This document shows, one piece after another, positions 25,942 to 34,363 of a stretch of 64,000 nucleotides of DNA. The DNA lies in contig NZ_AWFD01000012.1 of the NCBI RefSeq assembly GCF_000682735.1, positions 186,001 through 250,000 on the forward strand, given 5' to 3'. How positions within the stretch are numbered: the stretch's first letter is position 1; every line of letters starts with the position of its first letter. Under the pieces are notes generated by a model that was not told the DNA's origin, ran no database searches, and was given only the letters and a program-made list of their open reading frames with translations. Origin of the DNA: Hyphomonas sp. CY54-11-8. Lineage in GTDB: Bacteria > Pseudomonadota > Alphaproteobacteria > Caulobacterales > Hyphomonadaceae. The translations under genes and the position numbers were made by a program.

Positions 25942-26613
25942 ATGGCCGGCAGCACGCGCATCCTCGTCTGGGACGGGGCCCTGCGCCTGTTCCACTGGTC
26001 CGTTGTCCTTCTCGTCGCTGCTATGTGGTGGACGGCGGAGAATGGCGTGATGGACTGGCACAGGCGGATGGGCATGATCCTTGTCGGCCTGCTTGCCTTC
26101 CGGATCGTCTGGGGGCTGATCGGTCCGCAGACGGCCCGGTTCGGCAGCTGGCGCATCGGCCCGGCCGCCATCCTCGGCTACATCCGGAATCTGCGCAGCG
26201 GCGTCCACAAGCCGAGCTTCGGGCACAATCCCATGGGCACGCTCAGCGTCATTGCCATTCTGGCGGCGCTGTTCGTGCAGGTGGGCACGGGCCTCTTCGC
26301 GGTGGATGTGGACGGTCTGGAATCCGGCCCGCTGGCGTCGCTCGTCTCGTTCGAGGCCGGGCGCCAGGCGGCGGAGATTCACGAGATTAGCTTCAACGTC
26401 CTGCTGGCCCTGATCGGACTGCACGTTGCGGCTATTGTCACTTACCTGTTCTTCTTCAAGGACAATCTCGTCCGCCCGATGGTCACCGGCCGCCGGGCCA
26501 GTGAAGACTTTGGCGATGCTTCCTTAAGCGATGCAAGGCTTTCCTGGCTGCGCCTCACCATTGCGGTCGCCGCAGCGTTTGCCGCCATGTGGGGCGTTTC
26601 GAACGCGGGCTGA
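25942..26613 (+). CDS. Cytochrome b561-family membrane protein
   Basis: This 223-residue protein has four main membrane helices with histidines in the expected places: LRLFHWSVVLLV, DWHRRMGMILVGLL, HEISFNVLLALIGLHVAAIV and a middle helix GTLSVIAILAALFVQVGTGLF. It fits the bacterial b561/Ni-hydrogenase cytochrome b fold that binds two haems and passes electrons between quinols and a periplasmic partner. The partner is probably the cytochrome c' encoded 6 bp upstream. A fifth hydrophobic segment lies at the C-terminus. Confidence 0.87.
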   Translation: MAGSTRILVWDGALRLFHWSVVLLVAAMWWTAENGVMDWHRRMGMILVGLLAFRIVWGLIGPQTARFGSWRIGPAAILGYIRNLRSGVHKPSFGHNPMGTLSVIAILAALFVQVGTGLFAVDVDGLESGPLASLVSFEAGRQAAEIHEISFNVLLALIGLHVAAIVTYLFFFKDNLVRPMVTGRRASEDFGDASLSDARLSWLRLTIAVAAAFAAMWGVSNAG

Positions 26614-26626
26614 TCGACCCCCCCCG

Positions 26627-27337
26627 CTAGTTGCCTGCCATTGCCTCGTCAGCTGCATGCTCGATCATCCGGCTGATGTGGGAGTTGCGGTTCCGCAGAA
26701 ACTCCGTCAGCAACTCCGGATAATCCGCACGCACCGCGCCGCGCACCGAAGTGCGGGCAGCAAGGCCTGCGCGCCATTCGGCCAGCGCCGGAAGGCCGTC
26801 CATCAGCGACAGGCCTGCCTGCGCCTCGAATGTGTCGAAGTACCGGAAGACCGGGCCATAGACAGCGTCGACCAGCCCGAACGTCCCGCCGTTGAAATAG
26901 GGTCCATCCGGACGGCTGGCGCGTTCCGCTTCCAGGCGTTCGAGGCTCGTTCTCAGCGCGTGCGCTTCCTTGTCCAGGGCTGCTTCGTCTTCCGCGTTGT
27001 AGAGACGGGATATGCCGGACAGAATGGCAGAGCCGAATTCCATCCAGCCGCGCTGGCGTGCGCGTTCCAGCGGTTCGGAAGGATATAGCGGGTTCGGCTG
27101 GGTCTCTTCGAGATATTCGAGGATCACGGCGGATTCGAAGATCACCGCTTCGTCGTCGCCGGTGCCGACCTTCAGGAGCGGCACCTTGCCCAGCGGCGAC
27201 ATATCCAGAAACCAGTCCGGCTTGTTGGAAAGGTCGATATCGATACGCTCGAACGGGATGCCTTTTTCGGCAAGGGAAATAGCGGCGCGTTGCACATAGG
27301 GGCAAAGCTTGTGGCTGATAAGGGTCAGGGGCGCCAT
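26627..27337 (-). CDS. Glutathione S-transferase family protein
   Basis: This 236-residue cytoplasmic protein has an N-terminal thioredoxin-like domain (LTLISHKLCPYVQRAAISL, SPLGKVPLL, ESAVILEYLEE) typical of omega/SspA-like GSTs with a Cys in the active site. An alpha-helical C-terminal domain follows. The start is the ATG at 27337, with AGGAGG 8 nt upstream. It converges with the cytochrome b561 gene, with 13 bp between stops. The gene stands alone, so its substrate cannot be guessed. Confidence 0.87.
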   Translation of the reverse strand: MAPLTLISHKLCPYVQRAAISLAEKGIPFERIDIDLSNKPDWFLDMSPLGKVPLLKVGTGDDEAVIFESAVILEYLEETQPNPLYPSEPLERARQRGWMEFGSAILSGISRLYNAEDEAALDKEAHALRTSLERLEAERASRPDGPYFNGGTFGLVDAVYGPVFRYFDTFEAQAGLSLMDGLPALAEWRAGLAARTSVRGAVRADYPELLTEFLRNRNSHISRMIEHAADEAMAGN

Positions 27338-27456
27338 ACTCTCATCCTCCTCTTGGAGGGACGACGTGGGAATGGCTCCGGCAGGCACAATACGCGCTAA
27401 CGGGAAGTTGATCAGTACGTCAGCCAGTCCGGCACAGCTTCCAATGCCGGCTGATG

Positions 27457-27492
27457 AAAAAAGCCGGGGACGCGGCAGCGCGCGTCCCCGGC
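27457..27492 (-). terminator. Rho-independent terminator of the ferritin-like gene
   Basis: On the minus strand a perfect 12-bp GC-rich stem (GCCGGGGACGCG and its complement, loop of 6) is followed directly by six T. It lies about 20 bp after the ferritin-like gene stop and before the GST gene that follows on the same strand, separating the two transcripts. Confidence 0.9.
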
Positions 27493-27511
27493 CTTCCGAG
27501 GCAACCCCATC

Positions 27512-28627
27512 CTACTCGGCAGCGACGGGTTGGATCCGACCGGTTTCAAGCGGACGCTCAAGCGCCGCCCAGTCGATCTCCGCATCGGTTGCCGCATTCT
27601 CATACTGCAACACGCCGAGCGCCTCGAACTTTGGCTTCACTTTCTCGGTCAGCAGGCCGACCCGTTTCAAGTTCGGGATCATCCGCTCAAAGAGGAAATT
27701 GCGGAAGGCCTGTCCGCCCGCTGAGTCGATGGCGGCGCGGCGCGCTTCCTCGCGGTCGAAGCCGAACTCTTCCTCCACCACGGTGGAGAACAGCCGTTCG
27801 CGCATGATGGCGCAGGCTTCATAGGCGAACTGGGCGCGTTCCTCGATTTCCTCTTCCGGCAGCGACTTGATCCAGTCTTCCAGATAGTTGACGCCGAAGG
27901 CGACGTGCCGGCCCTCGTCACGCATCACCAATGTCACGATCTGGCGCAGCAGCGGATCGCGCGTCGTCTGCGCCATGGTCTGGAATGCGGCCAGCGCGAG
28001 CCCTTCGACCAGCACCTGCATACCGATGAATTTCAGGTCCCAGCGCGGATCGGTCAGGATCTTGTCGAGCAGCAGCTTGAGGCTCGGATTGATCGGATAT
28101 TCCACCCCGCAGCGCGTGCGCAGGTATTTGTTGAACACTTCCACATGGCGCGCCTCGTCGAACGTCTGCGAGGAGGCATAGAGTTTCGCGTCATAGGTCG
28201 GCGCGCAGGAGACGAGCTGGGAGGCGACCATCATGGCGCCTTGCTCACCGTGCAGGAATTGCGACAGCACCTGTGCCTGCGAGCGCCAGGCATATTCATT
28301 CTTTTCCTTGTCGCTCATGGCGCGATAGATCGGATGATCGTGCAGCGGATTGAGGCCGGCCTGCGAGGGGCCTTCGCTCTTGTCGAAGGGCACGTCCCAG
28401 TCGACATCGAGCTCGGCGTTCCAGTTGAAACGCTTTCCGAGTTCATAAAGGCGGCGGATCTTCGCGTTCGCGCTTTCATAGTCCCAATTGTAGGAGCCGG
28501 TCAGCGGCGTGTTGAAGATTTCGCGGATGATTTCGACGTCTTCGGGCGTCAGCTTGTCTGCCAGTTCACCGGGATCCTCGAAGGTGCGGACATCGGTGGG
28601 CGGGGCGTCGACGAGATGGACTTTCAT
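27512..28627 (-). CDS. Diiron ferritin-like protein (AurF/R2-like fold)
   Basis: This 371-residue helical protein has a complete carboxylate-bridged diiron ligand set: E128, E158-x-x-H161 (DEARH), E209 (VEGLALAAF) and E238-x-x-H241 (DEGRHVAFG). It therefore likely activates oxygen on a two-iron centre. The fold class includes ribonucleotide reductase R2-like oxidases and AurF-type N-oxygenases; the substrate here is unknown. It is a single gene with its own terminator. A perfect palindrome about 100 bp upstream may be its operator. Confidence 0.8.
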   Translation of the reverse strand: MKVHLVDAPPTDVRTFEDPGELADKLTPEDVEIIREIFNTPLTGSYNWDYESANAKIRRLYELGKRFNWNAELDVDWDVPFDKSEGPSQAGLNPLHDHPIYRAMSDKEKNEYAWRSQAQVLSQFLHGEQGAMMVASQLVSCAPTYDAKLYASSQTFDEARHVEVFNKYLRTRCGVEYPINPSLKLLLDKILTDPRWDLKFIGMQVLVEGLALAAFQTMAQTTRDPLLRQIVTLVMRDEGRHVAFGVNYLEDWIKSLPEEEIEERAQFAYEACAIMRERLFSTVVEEEFGFDREEARRAAIDSAGGQAFRNFLFERMIPNLKRVGLLTEKVKPKFEALGVLQYENAATDAEIDWAALERPLETGRIQPVAAE

Positions 28628-28718
28628 GGCATTTCTCCCAGTTTATCGCCGGCCATGAACGGGCGGACTGGCCGGATTGGAGAAACGCTAACTCCTCAAA
28701 AACAGGGGCAAAATACGG

Positions 28719-28740
28719 AAAATGACGTAGGCGTCATTTT
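28719..28740. promoter_or_regulatory. Perfect palindrome AAAATGACG-TAGG-CGTCATTTT
   Basis: A 9-bp perfect inverted repeat with a 4-nt spacer sits 92 bp upstream of the ferritin-like gene start and 38 bp after the hydrolase gene end (both on the minus strand). As DNA its TGACG-N4-CGTCA core looks like an operator for a dimeric regulator. As RNA it could be a weak terminator for the hydrolase gene, since T-rich bases flank it on both strands. Confidence 0.5.
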
Positions 28741-28778
28741 TTTAGGTTAAATTTTGGACAGGTTCGGCGGGGCCGTTT

Positions 28779-29474
28779 CTATGCTTCCAGCCAGTTCCGC
28801 AGGGCCTGCGTCATGGCCTCCGGCTGTTCCAGCGGGGTCATGTGGCCGGCATTCGGGATCATGACGAGATCGGCCCCCGGTGTCAGGGCGGCCATCTCGC
28901 GGTGGCTTTTCGGCGTGGTGAGCATATCCTCTTCTCCGCAGGCGACAAGCACAGGGCAGTCCAGCGCTGCCAGCGCATCCCGGTTGTCGGGGCGCGGCAG
29001 GCGGGTCTGGCGGGCGAAGACATCGGCGCCGAGACGTTCGGTCATCGCACGGATCTCGGCCACCAATGCTGCATTCTCCCGGTTCTGCGGGGAGAGATAG
29101 GCCCCGGCCAACTGGTCGCTGAAGCCATGGAAGCGCGTCGAGCGTTCTGCCATATCGGCCGTCTTGCGCCGTGCGGCGAGCGTCTCCGGCGTGTCGGGCA
29201 TCATGGTCGTATCGAGCAAAGCGAGCCGGCTGATCCGCTCCGGCGCCTGGCGCACCATGTCCATGGCGACGATGCCGCCAAAGGAGAAGCCGGCGAGCGC
29301 GAATGTGTCCTCCGCCATTGACAGCACAGACGCGGCCAGCTCCGCGAAGGAGCGTCCGCGTGTCACATCTGCAACGACCGGGCGGCAGACATCGGCGAGG
29401 GCTGCGACCTGATGGCGCCAGAGGCCGTCATCATTGAGCCGGCCGGGAATGAGGATCAGCTGCGGCAGGGCCAT
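28779..29474 (-). CDS. Alpha/beta hydrolase
   Basis: This 231-residue protein is a compact alpha/beta hydrolase. It has the nucleophile elbow GFSFGG (S64), an acid in the GEEDML turn near residue 183, and the catalytic His in AGHMTPLE near residue 210. The lid region is short. The substrate is not predictable; esterase or a small-molecule hydrolase is likely. It lies 12 bp after the ispH stop on the same strand, so it is probably co-transcribed with ispH. Confidence 0.87.
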   Translation of the reverse strand: MALPQLILIPGRLNDDGLWRHQVAALADVCRPVVADVTRGRSFAELAASVLSMAEDTFALAGFSFGGIVAMDMVRQAPERISRLALLDTTMMPDTPETLAARRKTADMAERSTRFHGFSDQLAGAYLSPQNRENAALVAEIRAMTERLGADVFARQTRLPRPDNRDALAALDCPVLVACGEEDMLTTPKSHREMAALTPGADLVMIPNAGHMTPLEQPEAMTQALRNWLEA

Positions 29475-29486
29475 GCGGGTCGGGTC

Positions 29487-30434
29487 TTATACGGTCAGGA
29501 CGCGCGGCAGCTTGAAGGTCACCGTTTCGCGGGCGGTCTCGATGTTCTGGACGGTTACGTCAAACCGGGACCGGCAGGACGCGATCACGCCCTGCACCAG
29601 GTCTTCCGGCGCGCTCGCTCCGGCGGTGAGGCCGAGGATGGTGACGCCATCGAACCAGTCCCAGTCGATATCGTCGGCGCTGGCGACCAGTTCGGCCCGC
29701 GCGGCGCCTGCGCGCAGGGCGACTTCGACGAGGCGTTTCGAGTTGGAGCTGGTTTCCGCGCCGATGACGAGGACGAGACCCGTGCCTTCGCCGATCACTT
29801 TCACCGCTTCCTGGCGGTTGGTGGTGGCGTAGCAGATGTCTTCCTTGTGCGGGGTCGAGATGCCCGGGAACCGCCTTTGAAGCGTCGCCACGATGTCGGC
29901 TGTGTCGTCCACGCTGAGCGTGGTCTGGGTGACGAAGGCGAGGTTTGCCGGGTCCATCGGCTGGAAGGCCTCGGCATCCTCGACCGTCTCGATCAAATGG
30001 ATGCGGCCGGGCGGCAGCTGGCCCATCGTGCCGATGACTTCCGGGTGTCCGGCATGGCCGATCAGCACGATCTCGCGGCCCTCGCGGTCATGGCGTTCGG
30101 CTTCGACGTGTACCTTGGAGACCAGCGGGCAGGTCGCATCGACATAGATCATGTTGCGGGACTGGGCCTCCGCCGGCACCGATTTCGGCACGCCATGGGC
30201 GGAAAAGATGACCGGGCGGTCTTCCGGGCATTCGTCCAGTTCTTCGACGAAAATGGCGCCCATTTCCTCCAGACGGGAGACGACATGGGCATTGTGGACG
30301 ATCTCGTGGCGCACATAGACCGGGGCGCCCCATTTCCCAAGCGCTTCCTCGACGATCTGGATGGCACGATCCACCCCGGCGCAGAAGCCTCTCGGGGCGG
30401 CGAGGCGGATTGTAAGCGGGCGCCTTTCCGTCAT
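29487..30434 (-). CDS. ispH: 4-hydroxy-3-methylbut-2-enyl diphosphate reductase IspH
   Basis: This 315-residue enzyme makes IPP and DMAPP in the last step of the MEP isoprenoid pathway. The three cysteines that hold its [4Fe-4S] cluster are present: C18 (RGFCAGV), C102 (DATCPLV) and C200 ([10 protein letters not shown]). The active-site motifs GHAGHPEV and the SSNSKRL phosphate-binding stretch are also present. Length is normal. Another MEP gene, ispE, lies at the right edge of the window. Confidence 0.96.
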   Translation of the reverse strand: MTERRPLTIRLAAPRGFCAGVDRAIQIVEEALGKWGAPVYVRHEIVHNAHVVSRLEEMGAIFVEELDECPEDRPVIFSAHGVPKSVPAEAQSRNMIYVDATCPLVSKVHVEAERHDREGREIVLIGHAGHPEVIGTMGQLPPGRIHLIETVEDAEAFQPMDPANLAFVTQTTLSVDDTADIVATLQRRFPGISTPHKEDICYATTNRQEAVKVIGEGTGLVLVIGAETSSNSKRLVEVALRAGAARAELVASADDIDWDWFDGVTILGLTAGASAPEDLVQGVIASCRSRFDVTVQNIETARETVTFKLPRVLTV

Positions 30435-30608
30435 TTCATCTCGTCTCCGGTTGCCTTGGCGACCTACCTGCCTTAGCGGCGTTGCACGGGGGCGCGTAGC
30501 CCTTTAACACAGGCCGGGCAAGTTCAGATGGGGCCGCCGGGCCGCCAAGCCAAGAGATACGCCCAGAGATAAGCCCAGAGTTTCTGGCCAAGAAGGACAG
30601 CGAAACGC

Positions 30609-31175
30609 ATGCGCATCATCCTACCGATCCTCGCCCTGGCACTGGTGGCCGGCTGCTCCAGCACCAAGGACCTGGCCGAGTCGCTCGACACCCGCCAGAA
30701 CGCCGGTGCCTGTCCGCCGGTCGGATCGATCTATGATGCCTCCCGGATTGTGGAATTCCGCGACGGTTCGGACGAGCTCTACACCGATATCCGCTACACC
30801 GGCGAAATCACCGATGTGCGCAGCTTCTGCCGCTATACCGGCGACAATCCGCTGACCGCCGAGCTGGAAGTGGACTTCGCCTTCGGCAAGGGCGCCGCAG
30901 CCGAAGCGAATTCGCACGATTTTGCCTACTGGGTGGCCGTCACGCGCCGCAACGGCAAGGTGCTGGCGAAGGAATACTACACCGTCACCGCCAAGTTCGA
31001 GGGCGGCAGCAAGCTCGACGGCACGTCCGCCAGGATCGACCGGATCACCATTCCCCGCGCCGATGAGACCATCGCCGGCTCCAACTTCGAAATCGTGGTC
31101 GGCTTCGACCTGACCGAGCAGGAGCTGGAGTTCAACCGCGCGGGCAAACGCTTCCGCATGGACGCCGGGTCCTGA
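30609..31175 (+). CDS. Predicted lipoprotein
   Basis: This 188-residue protein has a lipoprotein signal peptide ending LALVAGCSS. The mature part is beta-rich and has two cysteines (near residues 35 and 74) that could form a disulfide, with repeated acidic and aromatic strands. It has no recognised enzyme motif. It starts 174 bp after the divergent ispH gene, so promoters for both lie between. It is 3 bp ahead of argS and probably co-transcribed with it. Confidence 0.8.
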   Translation: MRIILPILALALVAGCSSTKDLAESLDTRQNAGACPPVGSIYDASRIVEFRDGSDELYTDIRYTGEITDVRSFCRYTGDNPLTAELEVDFAFGKGAAAEANSHDFAYWVAVTRRNGKVLAKEYYTVTAKFEGGSKLDGTSARIDRITIPRADETIAGSNFEIVVGFDLTEQELEFNRAGKRFRMDAGS

Positions 31176-31178
31176 TCC

Positions 31179-32951
31179 ATGGCCAGCCTGATGAAAGACC
31201 TGTCGGCGGCCGCCAGCGCCGCCTTTGAGGCCATGGGCCTCGAAGCCCGCTGGGGCGATGTCCGCCGGTCCGACAAGCCAGAACTGGCAGACTTCCAGTG
31301 CAATGGTGCGATGGGCGCGGCCAAGAAGGCCGGCAAGATCCCGCGCGACGTGGCTGCCGAGGTCGCCGCCGCGCTGAAGGAACATGAGATGGTCCTGTCG
31401 GCGGAAGTTGCCGGGCCGGGCTTCATCAACATCCGCGTGTCGGACGAGGCGCTGGCCGCCCGCGCCGAAGCTGTGCGGGGCGAGAAGATGTCTGGCGCCG
31501 AAGGCGCGCCGGACCCGCAGGTCACTGTCATCGACTTCGGCGGCCCGAACGTTGCCAAGCCGATGCATGTCGGCCACCTCCGCTCGGCCGTGATCGGCGA
31601 CACGCTGCGCCGCCTGCTGACCTTCCTCGGCGATGATGTGACGGGCGACGTCCACCTCGGCGACTGGGGCCTGCAGATGGGCCACCTCGTCACCGAGCTT
31701 CAGGACGAGCAGCCGGACCTCATCTATTTCGATGCCTCTTTCGAAGGGCCGTACCCGGAGGATTCGCCGGTCACGATCGACGACCTCGCCCGCATGTATC
31801 CCGCCGCCAGCGCCAAGGCGAAGGACGACCCGGCACGCCTCGAGCGCAGCCAGAAGGCTGTCGCCGAGCTGCAGGCCGGGCGCCCCGGCTACCGCGCGCT
31901 GCTGAAGCATTTCATCGATGTCTCGGTCGCCGCGCTGAAGATCGACTATGAATTCCTGAACGTCCATTTCGACCTCTGGAAGGGAGAAAGCGATGTCGAC
32001 GACCTGATCCCGGAACTGGTCGAGCGGTTCAGAAATGCTGGCATTGCCGAAGAAGACGCCGGCGCCGTGATCGTGCGAATTGCGCGCGACAGCGACAAGA
32101 AAGAAATGCCGCCCGTCATGCTGATCAACAGCCGCGGCGGCACCGGCTATCACACGACCGACCTCGCCACGATCATGGACCGGATGGAGAACCTGAAGCC
32201 GGTGCCCCAGCGCATGCTGTACGTGGTGGACCAGCGTCAGGCGCTGCACTTCGAACAGGTCTTCCGCGCCGCCGAAATGGTCGGCCTGATCGATGAAGGC
32301 CGCCTCGAACATATTGGCTTCGGAACGGTCAACGGTCCGGACGGCAAACCCTTCAAGACCCGCGAAGGCGGCGTCCTGCGCCTGGCTGACCTGAACGCCA
32401 TGGCGCTGGAAGAGGCGCAGAAGAAGATCGTCGAGGCGGGCAAACTGCCGGAAGACATGGGCGCAGAGGAACGCGATCAGGTCGCCGCGAACGTTGCGCT
32501 CGCCGCGCTACGCTTCTCGGACCTGATGAATACGCGGACCACGAACTATGTCTTCGACCTCGACAAGTTCACGAGCTTCGAGGGCAAGACCGGGCCGTAT
32601 CTGCTATACGCCGCCGTGCGCGTGAAATCATTGCTGCGCCGCGCCGAGGCCGACGGCAACAAGGCAGGCGACATTGTTATCGGCCACGATGCCGAACGTG
32701 CGCTGGTCCTGCAGCTCGACCATTTCGCGACCGCCTGCCTTCAGGCGCGCGAAAAGCGCATGCCGCATGTCCTGTGCGAGCATCTCTACAATCTGGCGCA
32801 GGCCTTCAGCAGTTTCTATGCGGCCCTGCCGATTGCGGCGGAGTCGGATGATGCCACGCGCGCCAGCCGTCTCGGTCTTGCCTCTGCGGTGCTGAAACAG
32901 CTGGAGACGGGCCTGGACCTTCTGGGCATTCGCGTGCCGGAACGGATGTAA
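31179..32951 (+). CDS. argS: Arginyl-tRNA synthetase
   Basis: This 590-residue class I synthetase charges tRNA-Arg. Residues 1 to about 90 form the Arg-specific N-terminal domain. The catalytic domain has the HIGH-type motif as FGGPNVAKPMHVGHLRS (H130 to H133), and the KMSKS loop is degenerate (GKPFKTREGG), as usual for ArgRS. The C-terminal DALR anticodon-binding domain ends PERM. The 3' end is overlapped on the other strand by 146 nt of a membrane protein gene. Confidence 0.95.
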   Translation: MASLMKDLSAAASAAFEAMGLEARWGDVRRSDKPELADFQCNGAMGAAKKAGKIPRDVAAEVAAALKEHEMVLSAEVAGPGFINIRVSDEALAARAEAVRGEKMSGAEGAPDPQVTVIDFGGPNVAKPMHVGHLRSAVIGDTLRRLLTFLGDDVTGDVHLGDWGLQMGHLVTELQDEQPDLIYFDASFEGPYPEDSPVTIDDLARMYPAASAKAKDDPARLERSQKAVAELQAGRPGYRALLKHFIDVSVAALKIDYEFLNVHFDLWKGESDVDDLIPELVERFRNAGIAEEDAGAVIVRIARDSDKKEMPPVMLINSRGGTGYHTTDLATIMDRMENLKPVPQRMLYVVDQRQALHFEQVFRAAEMVGLIDEGRLEHIGFGTVNGPDGKPFKTREGGVLRLADLNAMALEEAQKKIVEAGKLPEDMGAEERDQVAANVALAALRFSDLMNTRTTNYVFDLDKFTSFEGKTGPYLLYAAVRVKSLLRRAEADGNKAGDIVIGHDAERALVLQLDHFATACLQAREKRMPHVLCEHLYNLAQAFSSFYAALPIAAESDDATRASRLGLASAVLKQLETGLDLLGIRVPERM

Positions 32952-33402
32952 CGGCGCACGCGCGCTCAAGACAGCAGATCTGAATGAAGGCCACGGCCTG
33001 CAGTGCGGCTAGCATCAGCGCGGGCAGGAACACGGCGTCCGTCGGCATCATGCGGCGGAAGTGGCGCGGGTCCGGGTCTCCGCTGATCCAGTAGAGCGCC
33101 GCCACGGCCGGGATCAGCAGCACGATGACGGCGTCGAATATCCGGTGCAATCTGCGCTGGTGCCTGTGGTCCGCCGCATGCCGGGGCAGCAACAGCGTGC
33201 CGAAAGACCAGGCCGCGTACCAGATCACGCCGCCGGCCAGCAGCCAGAGATTGGCGTGCAGTTTTGCGCGCTCCAACACGAAGGCGAAGCTCTGGTCCGG
33301 CTGCCGCTCCAGCAGGAAACTGCCCAGCCACAACCACGGTCCGCCAGCGAGAAAGGCGGTGGTCCAGCAGGCATGGCGGGCAGGGGCGCGCAGGCGGGTC
33401 AT
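32806..33402 (-). CDS. Small multi-pass membrane protein, convergent overlap with argS
   Basis: This 198-residue protein has four clear membrane helices (near residues 11 to 28, 50 to 72, 89 to 108 and 122 to 146). The charge pattern between them (RHAADHRHQRRLHR) is that expected of an inner-membrane protein. The start ATG at 33402 has CGGAG upstream. The last 49 residues (146 nt) lie antisense to argS and are Pro/Arg/Ser-rich, so the true protein may have gained this tail by losing an earlier stop. Function unknown. Confidence 0.65.
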   Translation of the reverse strand: MTRLRAPARHACWTTAFLAGGPWLWLGSFLLERQPDQSFAFVLERAKLHANLWLLAGGVIWYAAWSFGTLLLPRHAADHRHQRRLHRIFDAVIVLLIPAVAALYWISGDPDPRHFRRMMPTDAVFLPALMLAALQAVAFIQICCLERACAVTSVPARECPEGPGPSPAVSAPQRQDRDGWRAWHHPTPPQSAGPHRNC

Positions 33403-33824
33403 GGGAGGGCTCCGAAGGTCGGCTCCCGATGTGGCATGTCCCGGAAATCCGGAAAAATCACATGGGCTCACACTTGCGTGGCCGGCGGGTGATACGGGTA
33501 AGTCCGGTATAGTCCGTCATGGTCTTGGATGATCATGCCTGGTCATGGCGTAGACGGATTTGGTGCTGGTGTGATCATTCCCCACACGCGTCACGCCCGC
33601 TGGCTAACGGCCATCTGGACGCCCATCTCCGAACGCGCAGGCAAACACGTCAAGTCATGACGTTCCCGAGGTCATGTTCAGAGCTGGATCCCCAGACCGT
33701 TGCGCGGTCGGGGATGACGCAAGTGGGGCGCTATCCACCAGCCCGATGCACTGAACCTGCTGCAATCACTGCCTCAAGAACAAAACTATCCGACACCTCT
33801 GTATCCGGATGTATATTGCCCGGC
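33403..33824. other. Intergenic region without a supported gene
   Basis: Open frames exist on both strands, but their translations are Arg/His/Ser/Pro-rich and have no recognisable domain or credible ribosome-binding site. No convincing terminator, tRNA or repeat was seen. Confidence 0.5.
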
Positions 33825-34011
33825 ATGTCGCTGTTTCGCCTTCCTCCGGGCTGCCCGCCGCAGCTTGCCTTTCTCTGGCCCCTGATCTGGGTCCAGATAC
33901 TGATGCTGCGCGCGCAGATCTGGGCGGCCTATGGTCGGGGTGTGAAGTATCGTTGGAGCGTGACGGACAATCTCCGTCTACCTGGTCAGCATCGACTGGA
34001 TTCCGGGGTAG
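33825..34011 (+). pseudogene. Frameshifted small conserved membrane-associated protein
   Basis: From the ATG at 33825 one frame gives a hydrophobic helix (FLWPLIWVQILMLRAQIWAAYG) and then GVKYRWSVTDN. Right after this a second frame continues with VYLVSIDWIPG and a stop at 34009 to 34011. The two halves join naturally at bases 33972 to 33975 if one base is removed or two are restored, giving a protein of about 61 residues. I associate the joined C-terminus with short proteins of Caulobacterales-type genomes, from memory only. Staying in the first frame gives unrelated Arg-rich sequence. A sequencing error is possible. Confidence 0.5.
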
Positions 34012-34363
34012 AAAAGCGAACGCGGGTGGCTGAAGCCGCGTGCGCATTCCAATGACCGCCTCGCTGCGGCCTGCGACGGCCGGGCGGCGGCGCCAGAATA
34101 TCTCCACCTGCAGCCCCTCATCTCAACACTTGCTCCGGCGGACGACGCGCGTCTGCGTGTCGTCGAAAGCCGAGAGGGAGCGAGGCTTTCTTCTCCCCCT
34201 GCCGGAAATCCGACGCGTTTCTGCCCTCCGAAAATCTGACCTTCCACCAAGCGCCTTCACGGGCGTCGGTCCTGCTTGTGCAAAGGCGGGGGTGTTGCGT
34301 CTGCTCCAAGGCTATCCCACCTATAAGGGGGAGTTCAGCTCAAGAGCAGGGAGGATACGCGAC
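34012..34363. other. Intergenic region with two tandem stem-loops
   Basis: No gene is supported. Two adjacent inverted repeats occur: GACGAC/GTCGTC (34141 to 34146 and 34159 to 34164) and GAAAGCC/GGCTTTC (34165 to 34171 and 34184 to 34190), the second followed by TTCTCCCCCT. They may form a small structured RNA or a 3' end. The frame of the next gene is open across this region, but the translation there is not protein-like. Confidence 0.4.

Noticed and set aside
30621-32312. Long minus-strand frame opposite argS (563 codons)
   Set aside because: Antisense shadow of argS and the lipoprotein gene, with His/Val/Gly/Asp bias and no motifs.
33519-33824. Extension of the frameshifted gene upstream
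   Set aside because: Trp/His/Arg-rich with no ribosome-binding site; the coherent part starts at the ATG at 33825.
34040-34363. N-terminal extension of the DUF697 gene
   Set aside because: The added 108 residues are Arg/Ser/Pro-rich without conservation signs; the ATG at 34364 has a good site.
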